This document shows, piece after piece, positions 1 through 11,885 of a DNA stretch of 64,000 bases. A program made the translations under genes and the position numbers. The DNA is from Atopsyche davidsoni. Taxonomy: Eukaryota; Arthropoda; Insecta; Trichoptera; Hydrobiosidae. The notes under the pieces are model-generated. The model searched no databases and had not been told where the DNA came from. It was given only the letters and a program-made list of their open reading frames with translations. The stretch is from the NCBI GenBank assembly GCA_022113835.1, contig JAILWY010000007.1:7851001-7915000 (forward strand), in the 5' to 3' direction. Position 1 is the first letter of the stretch, and every line of letters starts with the position of its first letter.

Positions 1-304
1 TATTTATGATAAATTATTACCTTATTTACTCCTGAATTTCAAATTGAATTTATCTTGTTATTTAACTTTCCAAAATTTAAATCAAATTTATTTTCGTTTA
101 GAAGAGGGGCCTCCCGTTCCGCCCACAAAGGATATTGATAAATTTCAAATCGAGCAACTCGTGATGAATACAAGAGTGTCGTAATCGAATCAAGTCTAAA
201 AAAATACAACTTTTTATAAATGATCACAAAGAAAAATAATTACAAATAGCAAGTAATAGTTTCATTTAGCCGAGACGCAAACCTTTAATTTTAAAGTAGC
301 TATA

Positions 305-390
305 GTTGGAAGCGCCTCTAGCGACGAGCTGACTAAGCTGATTAATAGTTTTTCTACCGACCGATGAGCGGCGCTGCAGTAGACTTATAT
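305..390. other. Small GC-rich island
   Basis: A short GC-enriched patch with the word GCGCCTCTAGCGACGAG and, 45 bases later, GAGCGGCGCTGCAGTAG. A homeodomain-type TTAATAG lies between them. It is the first of the island series. The GCGCCTCTAG word resembles an insulator (CTCF) core on the minus strand but lacks one G of the usual core, so no factor is assigned. Confidence 0.35.
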
Positions 391-993
391 TAGAGTCGTA
401 AAATACGAATGTTGCCTCATTTGAGTGTATATTTTATTTGATTCACCCTCTTTATGCTGAGCGGAATGGGACTTTATGCCGGGCTATATATTTTTTCGTT
501 GTATCAGGTAGCCGTGCAGAGAGAGATTTAATAAAAAAATATTTTACTTTTCACCAAAACATACTATCAACGATTTCACTTTTATAGCCAAAATATATTT
601 ATATTTACAGTGTCTGTGCATCTCTAAAATAATTTATAAAATATTAAACATTGATATTCCTATTTGAGTTGCGGAAAATACTATCTTACCTTGAAAATAC
701 CTGGCTCCAAATATATAGCGCTGAGAATTATAAAAAATACGTCAGAAAATATAATGCGTTCGTTTTTGTATTGAGTCTACATTCAAAATAAAAATCCTAG
801 TTATAATATTAAATTTTGAGATTAAAATAGCTTTAAAACAGAATAAATTATTGGGATAAATGTTATAATATGCAACATAAACAATATTTATAAATCATGA
901 AAATACCTATTATAATTTAGAATATAGTTTATATACAAGCTTTTTTGTCCACAAATAAAAAAATATATATATCAACCAGTAATATAAAACTGT

Positions 994-997
<4 letters not shown>

Positions 998-1055
<58 letters not shown>
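998..1055. repeat. (AT)29 dinucleotide microsatellite
   Basis: An uninterrupted run of alternating A and T, 58 bases long, in AT-rich DNA. It is the longest simple repeat in the window. On either strand it reads as a run of Tyr-Ile codons, which explains a spurious open frame over it. Confidence 0.97.
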
Positions 1056-1057
<2 letters not shown>

Positions 1058-1191
1058 TATAAGTGAGAGCTGAAACAAATAATTGTAGACAGACAGGCTA
1101 TACGAAAGTAACACGCAATTTCTATTAATTCAAAAGCTTTTTTTAATATATCACACATACTAGCGCAGTAGGTACCTAATGCACATTTTCA

Positions 1192-1217
1192 GGGGCTGGT
1201 AAACATTTTACCACCCC
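1192..1217. repeat. Short imperfect hairpin, 11 bp
   Basis: GGGGCTGGTAAA and TTTACCACCCC pair around a 3-base CAT loop with one unpaired C in the left arm. The stem lies at the edge of a small GC-enriched patch (1190-1265). No run of T follows that would suggest an RNA polymerase III terminator. Function unknown. Confidence 0.5.
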
Positions 1218-1544
1218 CGAGAGGCTCTGGCTCTGACAGTGGGTAAACTACATTCAGCAAGGTATATTTAATTTCCGGTCCCACTCTCGTCATTCAACTT
1301 GTTACAGTTTTTCTTATCTCTTTGTGAATGATATAAAAAAATTATCTCCTTTCATGTTTTTTTTACATAATTCCTATTTTGTGTTTTTAATTTGTATTCG
1401 TTTAATTTTTCAAAGAACTGTTGAAATACATTGAATGTAAATTATTTATAAAGATACACAGTGATCAACGTAAAAATCCTCTCTTTTTTGTGGTAGTACT
1501 TTTCCGCGCAAAAAATAAACACAAAAGCTTACATTTATCTTCCG

Positions 1545-1860
1545 TTCGGATCATACATCTCAATCGCGCCCCGAAGACTCTCGCAGCACGCGAGGTCTCC
1601 ACACACAATCTATAAGTCTCGCGTAGCGGGCAAATTCTTGTTTACATCATCAATTTGATTCAATAATAACTCTGAGATTTTCGTGGTGAAATTTGTAAAG
1701 AATCCCACCATCCATCTTAACTGCCATGGCGGATCTCAGCCCACATAAGATGTTATTATCATCTCTCGATAAAAATCACTTTTCTCGTCTCGCAGACATG
1801 CCGGGTCTCTTGTAACATTTTGTGGATTCATTGGACTCCTCGCGAATTTCGTTCCGATAA
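1545..1860. other. Moderately GC-rich island pair
   Basis: Two patches of raised GC, 1545-1640 and 1700-1860. The second contains the palindrome GCCATGGC inside AACTGCCATGGCGGATC, which presents the GCCAT core used by Pho/YY1-type factors on both strands. Open frames crossing it have no recognisable content. A regulatory role is inference from composition only. Confidence 0.35.
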
Positions 1861-2859
1861 ATTAGGCGGAGATTCAATAAAAATATTAAAAATCACCCGT
1901 GTTTTTTTTTATGCCCGAGTATCCATCTTGCTTTCTGTGATCGATGGCTTTTTGAAAAATTGGTTTACGTCAGAGCGTGATGTGTGTGAATATTCATTAA
2001 CTTGTGCCGATCATTTATGAGCATCGTGATCTATAGATCTACTCGAATGATGTATCGAGAAAGTTCAGAAAATCCAAGAAATTTTATTTAAATTTTGATA
2101 TAGGAAATATCAAACAATCATAACTAAGTCAAATTAACAAAATCTTAATTAAATTTATTCTTTATTAATAATTCTGTAAACGTAGTTATTTTAAACATTA
2201 TTTTTGTATGCATATTATCATTAAAAAATCCATGCTAGGTGTCATTTCTAAACTAATAAAAAATCTGCTGTGGTTTTTAAAATTTATAAGATTTTTTTGT
2301 ATATTTCTAAATGTCATTTTATATGTTCAAGATGTTTAGTACTAACAATAATTAATTACTAAAATATACTGAATAGTAAAATTGTTGGTTTTGCGTATAC
2401 GGTTTACTATATAAAAATATCCCCCGCGTAGATATCAATTTCAATATTTATAAAATTGTTTAATTTTTCATATATAAGCCGCAAATTTAAAAATATATAT
2501 TACTGTTGTAGTACGATAAAGAGCACCAATTCTTTCATATTCTTCCAAATAAGCTATTAAAAATTTACACTTTTTCAGTAAAGCTGTGGCAGTATGAATT
2601 ATTCATAAGAATTACATAAATTTCTAGTAACAGTTTGATTGTCTCTTTACAGTATTACATTAACCTAAATAAAATAATTATTTACGACAAAATATGCAAT
2701 TAAAACGACGTATAATTGAATGCCTCCGTGTAGTCGGTTATTGCAGAAACAATATATTTTTAATAGACGCGTCAATTACTCAAAAACATTCCACCCAGCC
2801 AGACATAATAAATACAAACAATAAAAATACACACCAACACATGCCCACTCACTCACGTG

Positions 2860-3310
2860 CATGTGGTCGTAATGAATATCCCTTCCCCTTCGACCCCCTT
2901 CGCCCCCTGAAGCCGGCCTAGCCAATATCCCCTACAGGCCGCGTACAGGAAGGACCAGAGACTTCCAGCCCCCCCGGTCGCAAATTACCAGGGCGCTTTC
3001 CGCCGAGCGCCGGTGCAGAAGTGGCGGGTGACTTACGGCCCATTAGGGTAGTGAGGGCGCTCCGGCCCACCCCCTCTGAAATAATTTTTCTCCCTTATAA
3101 AGAGAGCCGCGGTAATGGCCGCTCTAGGGCGGTCATTGTGACGCCCCCACCCCCGCGGATACAAATAAGACTGAAAACAAAATGGTGCAGTGTTATGCGC
3201 GGGTTTCGGATGGTTTTGTAACTTTTTTTCTTACCGCCGTTGCAACTTTTGCAATAATACTTTGGAGACGTTAAAATAGCCCGCTACTGCCATGGCTGCC
3301 CCCCTTTATT
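2860..3310. promoter_or_regulatory. Large GC-rich island, possible cis-regulatory element
   Basis: About 450 bases with long C runs (CTTCGACCCCCTTCGCCCCC, CCACCCCCGCGG) and many CpGs. It holds a CCAAT-type word (GCCAATATCC), a TATA-like CTTATAAAG at about 3095 followed by GC-rich sequence, and a homeodomain-type GGTAATGG. This arrangement could be a core promoter or an enhancer. No open reading frame of note starts downstream, and orientation cannot be decided. Confidence 0.35.
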
Positions 3311-4454
3311 TTCTTTTATTGCGAAAATTGTGGTTTGAACTCAGACATACCCTTGAAATGTTGTAACTGCCTTTGTTACATTTGACTTTCTACGTGTATA
3401 TTGAATTTCAACACACACCTAATAATAAATTTGCACTGCACCAAAAATAGGCTTTGGGATGATCGTCAATGTTTAAGTTTTTCATTTTTATTTTCATCAA
3501 GATCTCTAGTGAATTCAATTGTGATTAAATTATCCTGTTCCGTATTAAATTTTATGCTTTTGGTAATCAATGCACACATGAAACAACGGGGAAAAAATCT
3601 AACCCACACCTCCATGGCTATTGCAGCCAATCTCTTTATTTCGCAAAAACTAGGCATATCGGTTAAATATAAATAAATAAAATCATTTATTATAAATAAT
3701 TTTTCTCTTAGTTACGTGTATAACGTGCACGATAAAATAATGAACATACGAATTGCCCTAATAAAGTGTTGTCTCCCAGATCCCATAAAATTATTTATTA
3801 TTTATTGGACTACAATTACCTCAAATACGAGAATGTTCCATATGTAATCACACAAACTATATAATAAATATAGGTTGAGGAGAGAAATATTTATTAGAGT
3901 TTCCGTATATTAAACAAATTTTAATGTTAGTAATGAATTTATTTTCGAAATAAATATTTTAATTGAATCAAGGCTGTATATGATTTAAAATTATAATAAC
4001 TTTACTTTAACTAATGTCAAAAGGAACAAAATAACAAAATCACAATCTAGATTAACTTTTAACCATGATAGATCTGTCTACTAAGAAAATTATATGGATT
4101 TATTTTAATAAGTTACATTACGAAGGTTGCCTGCTTTATCGTGTTATGAAGATTTATTTGTTAAACCTGGTTTATGCAAGCCAACGTTTGTTAACGTCAT
4201 ACTTGTAACGCGTTTTTAAATGTTAAATACAATACGTGCAAAGCATAAAATTGAATATTTTAAAATGCTCTAAAACCATTTTGTTTATATAACCATTTAT
4301 ACAATGAAATTTGATAGAAGTGGAAGTCGTAAAGATGATTTCTTTTTACTCCATTGGAGCAAGGTCAAACTTGTGGAGATGCCGGTAACTAAATATGTAG
4401 GGAACCAGATAATCAAGATAGAGTACTTGCAACTTCTTACTGTGTGATGTTCTT

Positions 4455-4610
4455 ATTCTCCTCGATCAGCCGCCGTCCAGAGAAGGTCCTCTCGCAAACT
4501 TCAGGAGCCGGGAGTCAAGGGAGCAGCGTCAGAACTTGGAGGCAGGGGGCCACTTCGTCTCTGTCGGACCTTCCTAGCTTCCCGCGGGCCCGAGGCGTCC
4601 TAAAGTTTAT
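4455..4610. other. GC-rich island
   Basis: About 155 bases of mixed GC-rich sequence, including CAGCCGCCGTCCAGAG and CCCGCGGGCCCGAGGCG, with sharp boundaries to AT-rich DNA on the right. An 84-codon frame crosses it but has no recognisable motif and runs on into low-complexity AT sequence, so I do not treat it as a gene. Confidence 0.4.
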
Positions 4611-5039
4611 TTTTTCAATAGTTAATTTTACAAAAATATTGTTACTCTCCATAATGTTGAAAAATTCTAAATATGCTAGGTTATTATATTATCTTTAATA
4701 ATAAATATATATTTAATATCAAAGTGCATTTTGTAGATTGATTGTTTCAATCAAGTTTTCCTCGTGCTTTTTGCCAGTTTCAGTCCATGTTTTTAATCAC
4801 AAAAATGAATATCCAAATAGCAAGCAAACGATGATTTTTCGCTTTCGGCTTTCGGCTTCGTACTCTTAGAGAAAATAGTACCGTTGGGTTGTTCTTATAT
4901 AATATTACAATTTGGAGTATTACAAGTCAAACCGGTCAATCGGGAACCACCACTGTAACTTATTTTACATAGTTGCAGACTGAATTAAGTGTGGAACTAG
5001 CTTAAGCGCAAAAATACGCAAACATCCAAAATCCTCGGT

Positions 5040-5240
5040 TTAATCTCACCCCAAGCGCCCCATCTTTAATTCAATATCCTGGGCCCCGCACGGGCCGCGG
5101 CCGGATGTGGGCCGTGGGCAGCGATGCGGTGATTTATTATCCCTGGCCGGCCCCAAACCCCGGCCGGTCCCGGAGGGAGCTCCGAGGGGCTCCGGAGACT
5201 CCGGGGGGCTCCGGGGGCCCCCGCTAACTAATCTAAGAAC
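5040..5240. promoter_or_regulatory. Very GC-rich island with CTCCGG-type internal repeats
   Basis: This is one of the most GC-rich stretches of the window. The left half carries GGGCCGCGGCCGGATG and a homeodomain-like GATTTATTATCCC. The right half (about 5175-5225) is a degenerate array in which GGCTCCGG or GACTCCGG recurs every 8-12 bases and ends in a CCGGGGGCCCCC block. Closely spaced G runs give G-quadruplex potential. A regulatory role is inferred. Confidence 0.4.
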
Positions 5241-7364
5241 CTTAATACCCGCTTTCTTGCCGAACTGATAAGGTTTTCTGGATTCCAGTAGAGAAAATTA
5301 TAAATTTAATTTATATTATATTTATTTTAGTCGTTTATATTTTGCTATTTATATTAACCCAGCACTATGACGCTATTATGCGGATTGTACAAAATATTTT
5401 TCTCTCGTGGTATTTGCATTTTTAGACCAATGTTAATTACATGTGTGATTTTCTTATAAACATGGTCATTCGTATTTTCAATTTTCAGAGCTGAATTTTA
5501 AATTTAGGTCGGTATCGCTAAAATGGACACTGATTGCAAGCATTGATATCAGTCGTGAACCTAATTCGCAAAATCATCAACATAAATTACACCCTTTACC
5601 ATAAAAATAGTACTTCACACAAAATATATTATGTATGATAGCTTGATAGCGAAAGTATTTATCCAAATTCTGTAATTGTCAATATTTAAGATGAAAAAAA
5701 ATTCATTGATGTAACTATTTTTTGAGATATTTTCATAACTTTACGAAGTTAATCACTTTTCTTTTATAAAATGGAAAAGGACAATTAAATAAATACACAA
5801 AATATTTATATTGTTGGAACGCTGCCAAAAGTTTGCAGCTACACTGTATTGTGATAAAATGTGTTCCTGGCATTTATATTACAGAAACTGTAAGTCCATC
5901 CAAAACATTAAAATATGATTGACGAAGTTTCAAGTAGTACTGATTACATATCATTAAATTACTATATTGTTAATTTAATATTCAATCTCTGTTATAAAAA
6001 GCACAACATATAATAAACTACCGATACATATTTACTGACACAATAACATGAACGATGTTTTAAGAGCTATGAAGTTTTTAAAAGATTTGTTTATTTATTA
6101 ATTGCAAATGATTTAAATTATCTTTTTTCATTGTTTGAACTCCTCTATTACTTTTGTAAATATATTTTGCATGCAAATCATCCGACCACTGGACCGCAAA
6201 CGCAAAAAGCGTATAAGTTTTACCAGTTCTATTAAGTACTCATTAAATCTTTTCAAAGAGAGAGTAATCAAGTTGTGCTTATTTTTTAGCAGGACTTTAG
6301 TGTGCCTGGGAAATTATTTGAATTTAAGACTTATTTGTCATCAGTTGGCATAAGAGTAATGATGAAAATAAACTGTATGGAATAAATTAATACTCATACA
6401 AATTCTCAAAATACTAATAGCATCCCGTGTATCGGGAAAAAAGCATATCAATACAAAGAGTTCCATTATTCGCCGTTCCGCAACACATGCGAGCGAAAGG
6501 GTTTCTACCCTTAGACAAAAGCCGAGTCAAACTCGACAAAAAACAGACAATGGTCGGCCGAACCATCCCTTGCAAGAAAGATCAATTTAAAATGTATTGC
6601 CAACCCCCCTATTGTCCACAGTTCCATTTTAAAGGCCTTTAAACCACCCCGAATGAAATATAGACAGTGAAAAGCTGCCAAAGCCCAATACTGTTCGATA
6701 CATTTATTGATATGACGATCGCGTCAAGGGTTGGAGTTTTTACGACCCTTTTATGTTTCAAAATAGAGTGTAATTTATATTTTAAGTTTTGGCAATGCTG
6801 TATAGTGTCGAGTATTTTTATTTTTGGAATAAGCCATCGTAGCAAATAAACAGAAGTACACTATAAAATACCATTCAGATATTATTTTTCTGTTCAGTGT
6901 TTATTATTATTTTTAATAATTCAACAGAACCAGAAAAGAATGTAAATGTGATTATTTTATATTGAATATCTAATAGAGTAGTGGAACGCGTCAACTTTTT
7001 TAAGATGCTGTTGAGATGGAGGCATGTGTTTTTTTTATTATTATTATCAAGTAAAGTGATACGTAGGATGTAGAAAAGTCTAAAAAATGGGAAGGTTATG
7101 GCATTAGGCAGTCGCTGCAAAAACCAATTTGTACGTCAAAAATCATGTAAATATATATATTTTTTTAACATTATTTTAAAAGTTACACCCAGATTCTCAT
7201 TTTCAGGCAACCATAAGCATTTATTTAATAATGTGCATGTATGCATGCATGTCATATGCATCTCGGTCTAAAAAATGAAAATATGTTTTCATGCAATAAA
7301 AATATTATTTATGAGTTTATACACGCAGACGTATTGCATATTTAGTGTTAAATTTTAGTGCGGA

Positions 7365-7540
7365 ATCGATCGGACCCCAGTGACCGCGATCCGAAAGGCC
7401 GGTTTTAAAATTTATAAGCAACGGTTTTTTCGCGTGGCCCGCCTCGCCGTGGCAATTTCAATATTTTAAAAATTTACACCAGCCTGTAACGCGGAAAGGG
7501 TCACCCTCCCCGCCTCCCCGGGGACGCATGACGAGTGTAA
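7365..7540. other. GC-rich island
   Basis: Contains GGAATCGATCGGACCCC, CGCGATCCGAAAGGCCGG and CCCTCCCCGCCTCCCC, interleaved with AT words such as TTTATAAGC and TTTAAAAATTTA. The alternation of GC blocks with TTTATAA/TTTAAAA words is typical of the islands here. No open frame of note. Confidence 0.4.
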
Positions 7541-8129
7541 CAACTATAAATTTAAAAATGGGATGGGGTATCGATTTTAAAATTCTGCCCGCGACTATCA
7601 ATACAGTGACGCGCTGCTGGAAAAAAATAAACGCTTGTGTGAAATCGAAAAAATAAAATCGGTCAACATTTTAAATCAATTTGCACAAAATCGTTATTTG
7701 ATGAAATGAAATTTAAATATCGTAACAGAATACAATTAATTTATGTTGGCTTTTATACTTTCAACTATTTACCGTTTGATTGACGTGTGTTTCACGAGTT
7801 ATATAGACGTCTTAAAATACTAAACATTTTCTTATTTTTTTGATTGAATGCATGAAAAAATGTATTTCAACCAATAAAAATTTAAAAAAACATTGAATAT
7901 AAACAATACAACCTATATACAAAGCATTTTTAAACATCATTCAATTGATGAACAGAAACGAGTCGTGTTTTTTTTTTTTTAAGTGCTTATTAAAATATCG
8001 AATTAGTCACAAAGATTTCCGTGTCATTCAACTATGATTTAATGACATAATAAATATTGGAATATATGCTGTCCATAACATCACAAAACCATATTTAGTG
8101 TAGACCTGTTTTATCAAACGTCTTTGCAT

Positions 8130-8440
8130 ACCACCCTGTGAGTTTGACCGATGGTGCAGGGTTGTTTAAAGTAGGGGTGGGTTTCAGACGCGGTACATGC
8201 AGTCCACTCGTTTTCATTTGGCCATTGGCACATAAATTCAGCGTACAACATAAATTTAATGCAGCCTTCGACCGCTTCACCTCTGCCTTGTTCGGGAGAT
8301 AAATAGCCGCGGAGTATCGGGAGTCGGAGGAGTCGCTCCTCACTTTAGTGCCTACACGTATGGCATTAGGATATCGCACGGGGGATTATGGGATCTGTAT
8401 CGCGATACCGGATGTCCCTTGCATTATAAATGACCGAATT
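8130..8440. other. GC-enriched island
   Basis: Moderately GC-rich for about 300 bases. It includes TTTGGCCATTGGC (inverted CCAAT-type word), ATAAATAGCCGCGG, and the small hairpin GAGGAG-TCG-CTCCTC near 8325. A 94-codon frame on the minus strand spans it, but its protein shows no family motif and is read as chance. Further CpG words continue to about 8440. Confidence 0.4.
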
Positions 8441-9859
8441 AGTACCGTTTTTGCATTAAGATTATTATGACGGCACGTTTGAGTGTTTGGGGGATATTTT
8501 TATAACCCAAGACTACCTGTAACGCGGCATTTTGATAAGCTTTAAAATATATTTAAATAGTTGAAACTTCTAGAAAAATTGTTGCACTAATTAGGTAATA
8601 TTTTTTAATAAATTCTATGCCATTAAGTCGTATGCATAATAAAGTACATCAAATGATTTCTTAATGCATTTAAAAGTTCAAAGTAGACAAGGCAGGCATT
8701 ATCTGTTAATTAGTGATTGGGAATAACTGAACGAAATTCTTTCAACATGAGCGCAAAATGACAATAAGTATACAATTTATTAGTTTTTTTTTTAAATATA
8801 ATATGAATGTTTATGTAATATAATATAAACTCAATTTTTTTATTTAATATTCAATGTAATCGATTTACACGCATAACGAAATAAAAAACATTTTTTACGT
8901 GCAAATCGATTAACCAAAATAAAATTGTTCGTATGATGATTTAATTCATTTTAAATCAAATAAGTTTTAATTTTATTGAAATATTTGCTTTTATTATTCA
9001 ATCACGCGATCGACAAAATGTATGTATGTATTTATGTAATGTTATTTAAAATAATCCATCCAACCTACATCGTGCTATTATACAAATTTGTAACGACTTT
9101 TACATTAAAGCGTGCACTTTTATATTTCTTATTACTAATAGTTATCAATATGATAAATTCAATTTTTGCTAGGTTATCTCAAATATTTATAAAAATACAC
9201 CAAAATATCAACTTTAGAAAAACGCTATATAAAAGTATATATAAATAGATACTTTTCAATGGTGATGCATTTATATTATTTTAAAGTACACAGCCATATT
9301 GTATAAAGTAATAAAGAAATTCGAGCTATTAAATTACTGTTAACAAAATGAAATACATTTTAGAATTATAACTCACCGGTTAATCAATGCTTCAATCACA
9401 CAAAAACAATACACAATTAAATGTAAATATAATCTATAAGGTGCACTGGTAGTTTGCCTTGCAGCAAAGAATGACTAATGAAAGAATTTCACAAGAACTC
9501 ACAATATTGCGAAATCGCCCGAAATATATATATATGTGACAATAAAAAAATATTTTAATAGAGAAAGCAGTAGCGCTGTCTCGCTTTAAAACCGTCCGAT
9601 CAGTATTATGAAATAGCGACTTGTTTAAAACTCAATTGTAACAAAATTGTTTGTCTCTGATATGCAACATTGTATTGCATCGTCTTATTCGCGGCTCGCT
9701 TCTGTGACTCGCCGACACGTGGTGGAGAATTTCCAGTTCTGTAACTCTTTATTATTAAATATACATATAATATAGTCATCCAGTGAATATGAACTAACAT
9801 TTGACATTACACTTTGGATTGTCTTAATTGGAATTGTGGTTTGGTTGTGACGTTAGCAT

Positions 9860-9960
9860 TATTTACGAGGCTCTTAATTATTTATTGTGCGGACTTCAGA
9901 TTCCAGAGTACTCACGATTTCTGCACACGATCGTAGCTGACGTAAAAGGTGAGTCCATAT
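9860..9960 (+). other. Splice-donor-like site, possible short non-coding exon
   Basis: AAAAG is followed by GTGAGT at about 9955, a good match to the metazoan 5' splice site. Upstream lies a patch of higher-complexity sequence, and a CTTCAG at about 9900 could act as an acceptor, which would give an exon of about 55 bases. The pyrimidine tract is poor and no reading frame stands out. One or two such donor matches per strand are expected by chance in 64 kb. Confidence 0.15.
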
Positions 9961-10334
9961 TTATTCATATTTCACATCTAAATTTTCAATAATATTAACT
10001 TGTTTTATCTATATTACGGAATCAAATACTTTTACTTTTTGCAAGTATTTATATTTATGATAAATTTTACATTTTACGTATAATCAATCAGGGTTACCGA
10101 TATGTCACTCTGAAAACAGGCATGAGGCTAGCAGCAGTTCTAGCAAATGCAGTATTACCAACGAATACTAAAAGTACTTGGATATATGTTTTACAGTTAT
10201 TTTGTTTTTAGCATTTGATTACAAATATTTATTAGTAGCTGTCACATTTGATGTGTGGCAAGTCTAGAAGTTATTTAGATGAAAATGTAGCATGTCCAGA
10301 ATATATTTTTTTAATATTTGAAATATGCTCTTGT

Positions 10335-10610
10335 GGTCAGGTCTCCCCTTTTCGGAAAGCACGTCACTCTGAAACACCGCGTATAATACTTCGACAATTT
10401 GCGGAGGGTACACGGGTTGTATCCCACCATCCCCCGGGAATTTTAGGAGAGCTGCAAAAGTTGCAGTCATTCGCACATACTCCGCGCACGTCGCCATTAT
10501 AAAGAGTCGGCTCGGGCCGCTGTTTGTCCATTTGCTTGAGTGCGAACTTAACGCCCGCCGTAAACCAAGTCGGCTTCTGATGAGGCTGCATACCTTTCAG
10601 CGACCCTTGA
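10335..10610. other. GC-enriched island with overlapping chance frames
   Basis: About 275 bases of mixed composition with CCATCCCCCGGGAATTTTAG, CTCCGCGCACGTCGCC and GGCTCGGGCCGCTG. Open frames of 75-84 codons lie on both strands over the same bases, which argues that they are chance frames in GC-rich DNA. It abuts a transposon-like repeat copy on its right. Confidence 0.4.
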
Positions 10611-10616
10611 AGTGCC

Positions 10617-10675
10617 TACACGCGTCACGACACAACCAACAACCGAACGGTAACTAACCAATTCGCTTTGTTTAA
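10617..10675 (+). mobile_element. CACACGTT-family MITE-like repeat, copy A (partial)
   Basis: This copy reads CTACACGCGTCACGACACAA, then CCAACAACCGAACGGTAA and CTAACCAATTCGC. The same string of words in the same order is found at 54231 (+), 59962-60036 (minus) and, more diverged, at 61438 (+). Shared words are ACACACGTT, ACACAACCGAC, CGAACGGTA and ACCAATTGCG. Copy B has inverted ends, so the family is read as a short non-autonomous DNA element. Only one end is seen here. Confidence 0.55.
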
Positions 10676-10721
10676 ATAATATGAAGGTACCATTCTACTT
10701 CTTTGAGTACGTTTTCTCGGC

Positions 10722-10935
10722 TCTCTGGGTCCTTCTACTCTGCAGTTTTATATTCGAAGGAAAAGTTTGGATATTGCTGCTGCCCAACAGCATTATTATA
10801 TAATCATTTCCTTACAAAGCTCTAGCGTTTAGATCTGATACTCTTTCTGCAGCAGGAGACCTCCCACCTCGCCAATCGCCACAATCATTCCAAGTCCACT
10901 CCTCCATTACCGATCCTTTACAAAAACTCTGGGTA
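10722..10935. repeat. Dispersed repeat family R1, copy 1
   Basis: Aligns to 53129-53385. The core at 10790-10838 matches 53200-53248 at 48 of 49 positions (GCATTATTATATAATCATTT is the start of the shared block). The flanking parts are about 80% alike by eye (TCCTTCTAC, GAAGGAAA, ATATTGCTGCT). The tail, AATCATTCCAAGTCCACT and CGATCCTTTAC, is also shared, but the second copy has several tens of extra bases before it. No coding frame is visible. It is an unclassified interspersed repeat. Confidence 0.75.
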
Positions 10936-11224
10936 ATTAAATTTCGATCTTGGATACTATTTTTTTATGGAATCATTTAATTTATTGCATCAAATATGAA
11001 TAACCAAATGGTTAATAGTTGAATAGCGAGAACATTTTTCCATTAGTACTTAAAATTCCAAAAAGAAAAATATATATTTCCTCACCTCTTAAGGGATGTG
11101 AACGTCAATGTTGTACTCGAACATTTAAATGTTTTTTTCTGTATTATTTTTGTGTTGAAAAAAATGGATTTTTATTTAAGAGATAAATATTTTAAATTTA
11201 GTTTTGCTGACATATTTAACGAAA

Positions 11225-11570
11225 GGAATTAACCCCGACGTCAATACACTATCGCCCAAACATTAAATTTAGAACTGGGTGGAAGGTAGGGTTTCTGGAA
11301 AAGATAAAAACGTCCAGAGGCGAATTTATTTCAAGTGCTTTCCATCAATTTTGTTTGAGAGCAGTTCCCACGGGCCACCAGAAGGGTCAGAAATTTCTGT
11401 TTCGCGAGTAACCCGATACTTTTCCAACTCCCCACCCCCCCCGAAAGGCCAGTGACGTACGAGTCAACCCCTGGCCTAATATTCCACAAAAATCAAGATA
11501 AAAATTTCAGCAAAACTATTATCCGAAAGTTGCACCGTCGCAACTTCTTTTACGATGCGAGTGACCTTGG
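11225..11570. other. Loose GC-enriched island
   Basis: Raised GC with CCCACGGGCCACCAG, a C run at about 11435-11447 (CCCCACCCCCCCCGAAAGG) and GTGACGTACGAGTC. It is less dense than neighbouring islands and is interrupted by AT blocks. It ends about 170 bases before the long hairpin. No open frame. Confidence 0.35.
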
Positions 11571-11740
11571 AAATTTTGAGTTTTCAATTAACAAATAGTA
11601 AGATATCGGAACATTCTTTCCTAACGAGTCAAGCTATGATTAATTGTGTTGTTTTTCGGCACTAAAGCCCTTTTCAAGTAAATTATTTTAATTAATTTTT
11701 TTTCAATACTGAACCAGAAATATCAAATAAATAATTACAA

Positions 11741-11885
11741 GTAACTTTGTATTTTGACTTCGCTTTGAGTTTATTATATTTTTTGCATGACTAGATTCGA
11801 CCAAATAGACTAGGTGTCTATTTGGTCGAATCTAGTCATGCAAAAAATATAATAAACTCAAAGTGAAGACAAAATACAAAGTTAC
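11741..11885. repeat. Nearly perfect 70-bp inverted repeat (long hairpin)
   Basis: The left arm 11741-11810 and the right arm 11816-11885 are reverse complements over 70 bases with only two differences, separated by a 5-base spacer, TAGGT. The arms start and end with GTAACTTTGTATTTTG and its complement, and the centre is GACCAAATAGAC / GTCTATTTGGTC. In a plus-strand RNA one difference (11762 against 11864) becomes a G-U wobble, leaving a single A-A mismatch (11757 against 11869). No target-site duplication or transposon end is obvious. It could be a recent foldback insertion, an inverted duplication, or a long-hairpin RNA source. The structure is certain; the function is not. Confidence 0.95.

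Noticed and set aside
305..325. GCGCCTCTAGCGACGAG as a CTCF-type insulator site
   Set aside because: One G of the central GGCGC/GGGCGC core is missing and no second site supports it.
929..1114. 61-codon frame rich in Tyr-Ile
   Set aside because: It is the translation of the (AT)29 microsatellite.
5258..5276. GAACTGATAAGG, resembling the 3' half of the conserved microRNA miR-184
   Set aside because: The seed half does not match and no hairpin arm is present, so it is a coincidental 12-base match.
7235..7262. Cluster of ATGCAT words (TATGCATGCATG)
   Set aside because: Short, low-complexity alternating sequence expected in AT-rich DNA; no larger structure.
10248..10591. Three overlapping frames of 75-84 codons with fairly natural-looking peptides
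   Set aside because: They lie on both strands over the same bases, and no splice sites or similarity favour any of them.
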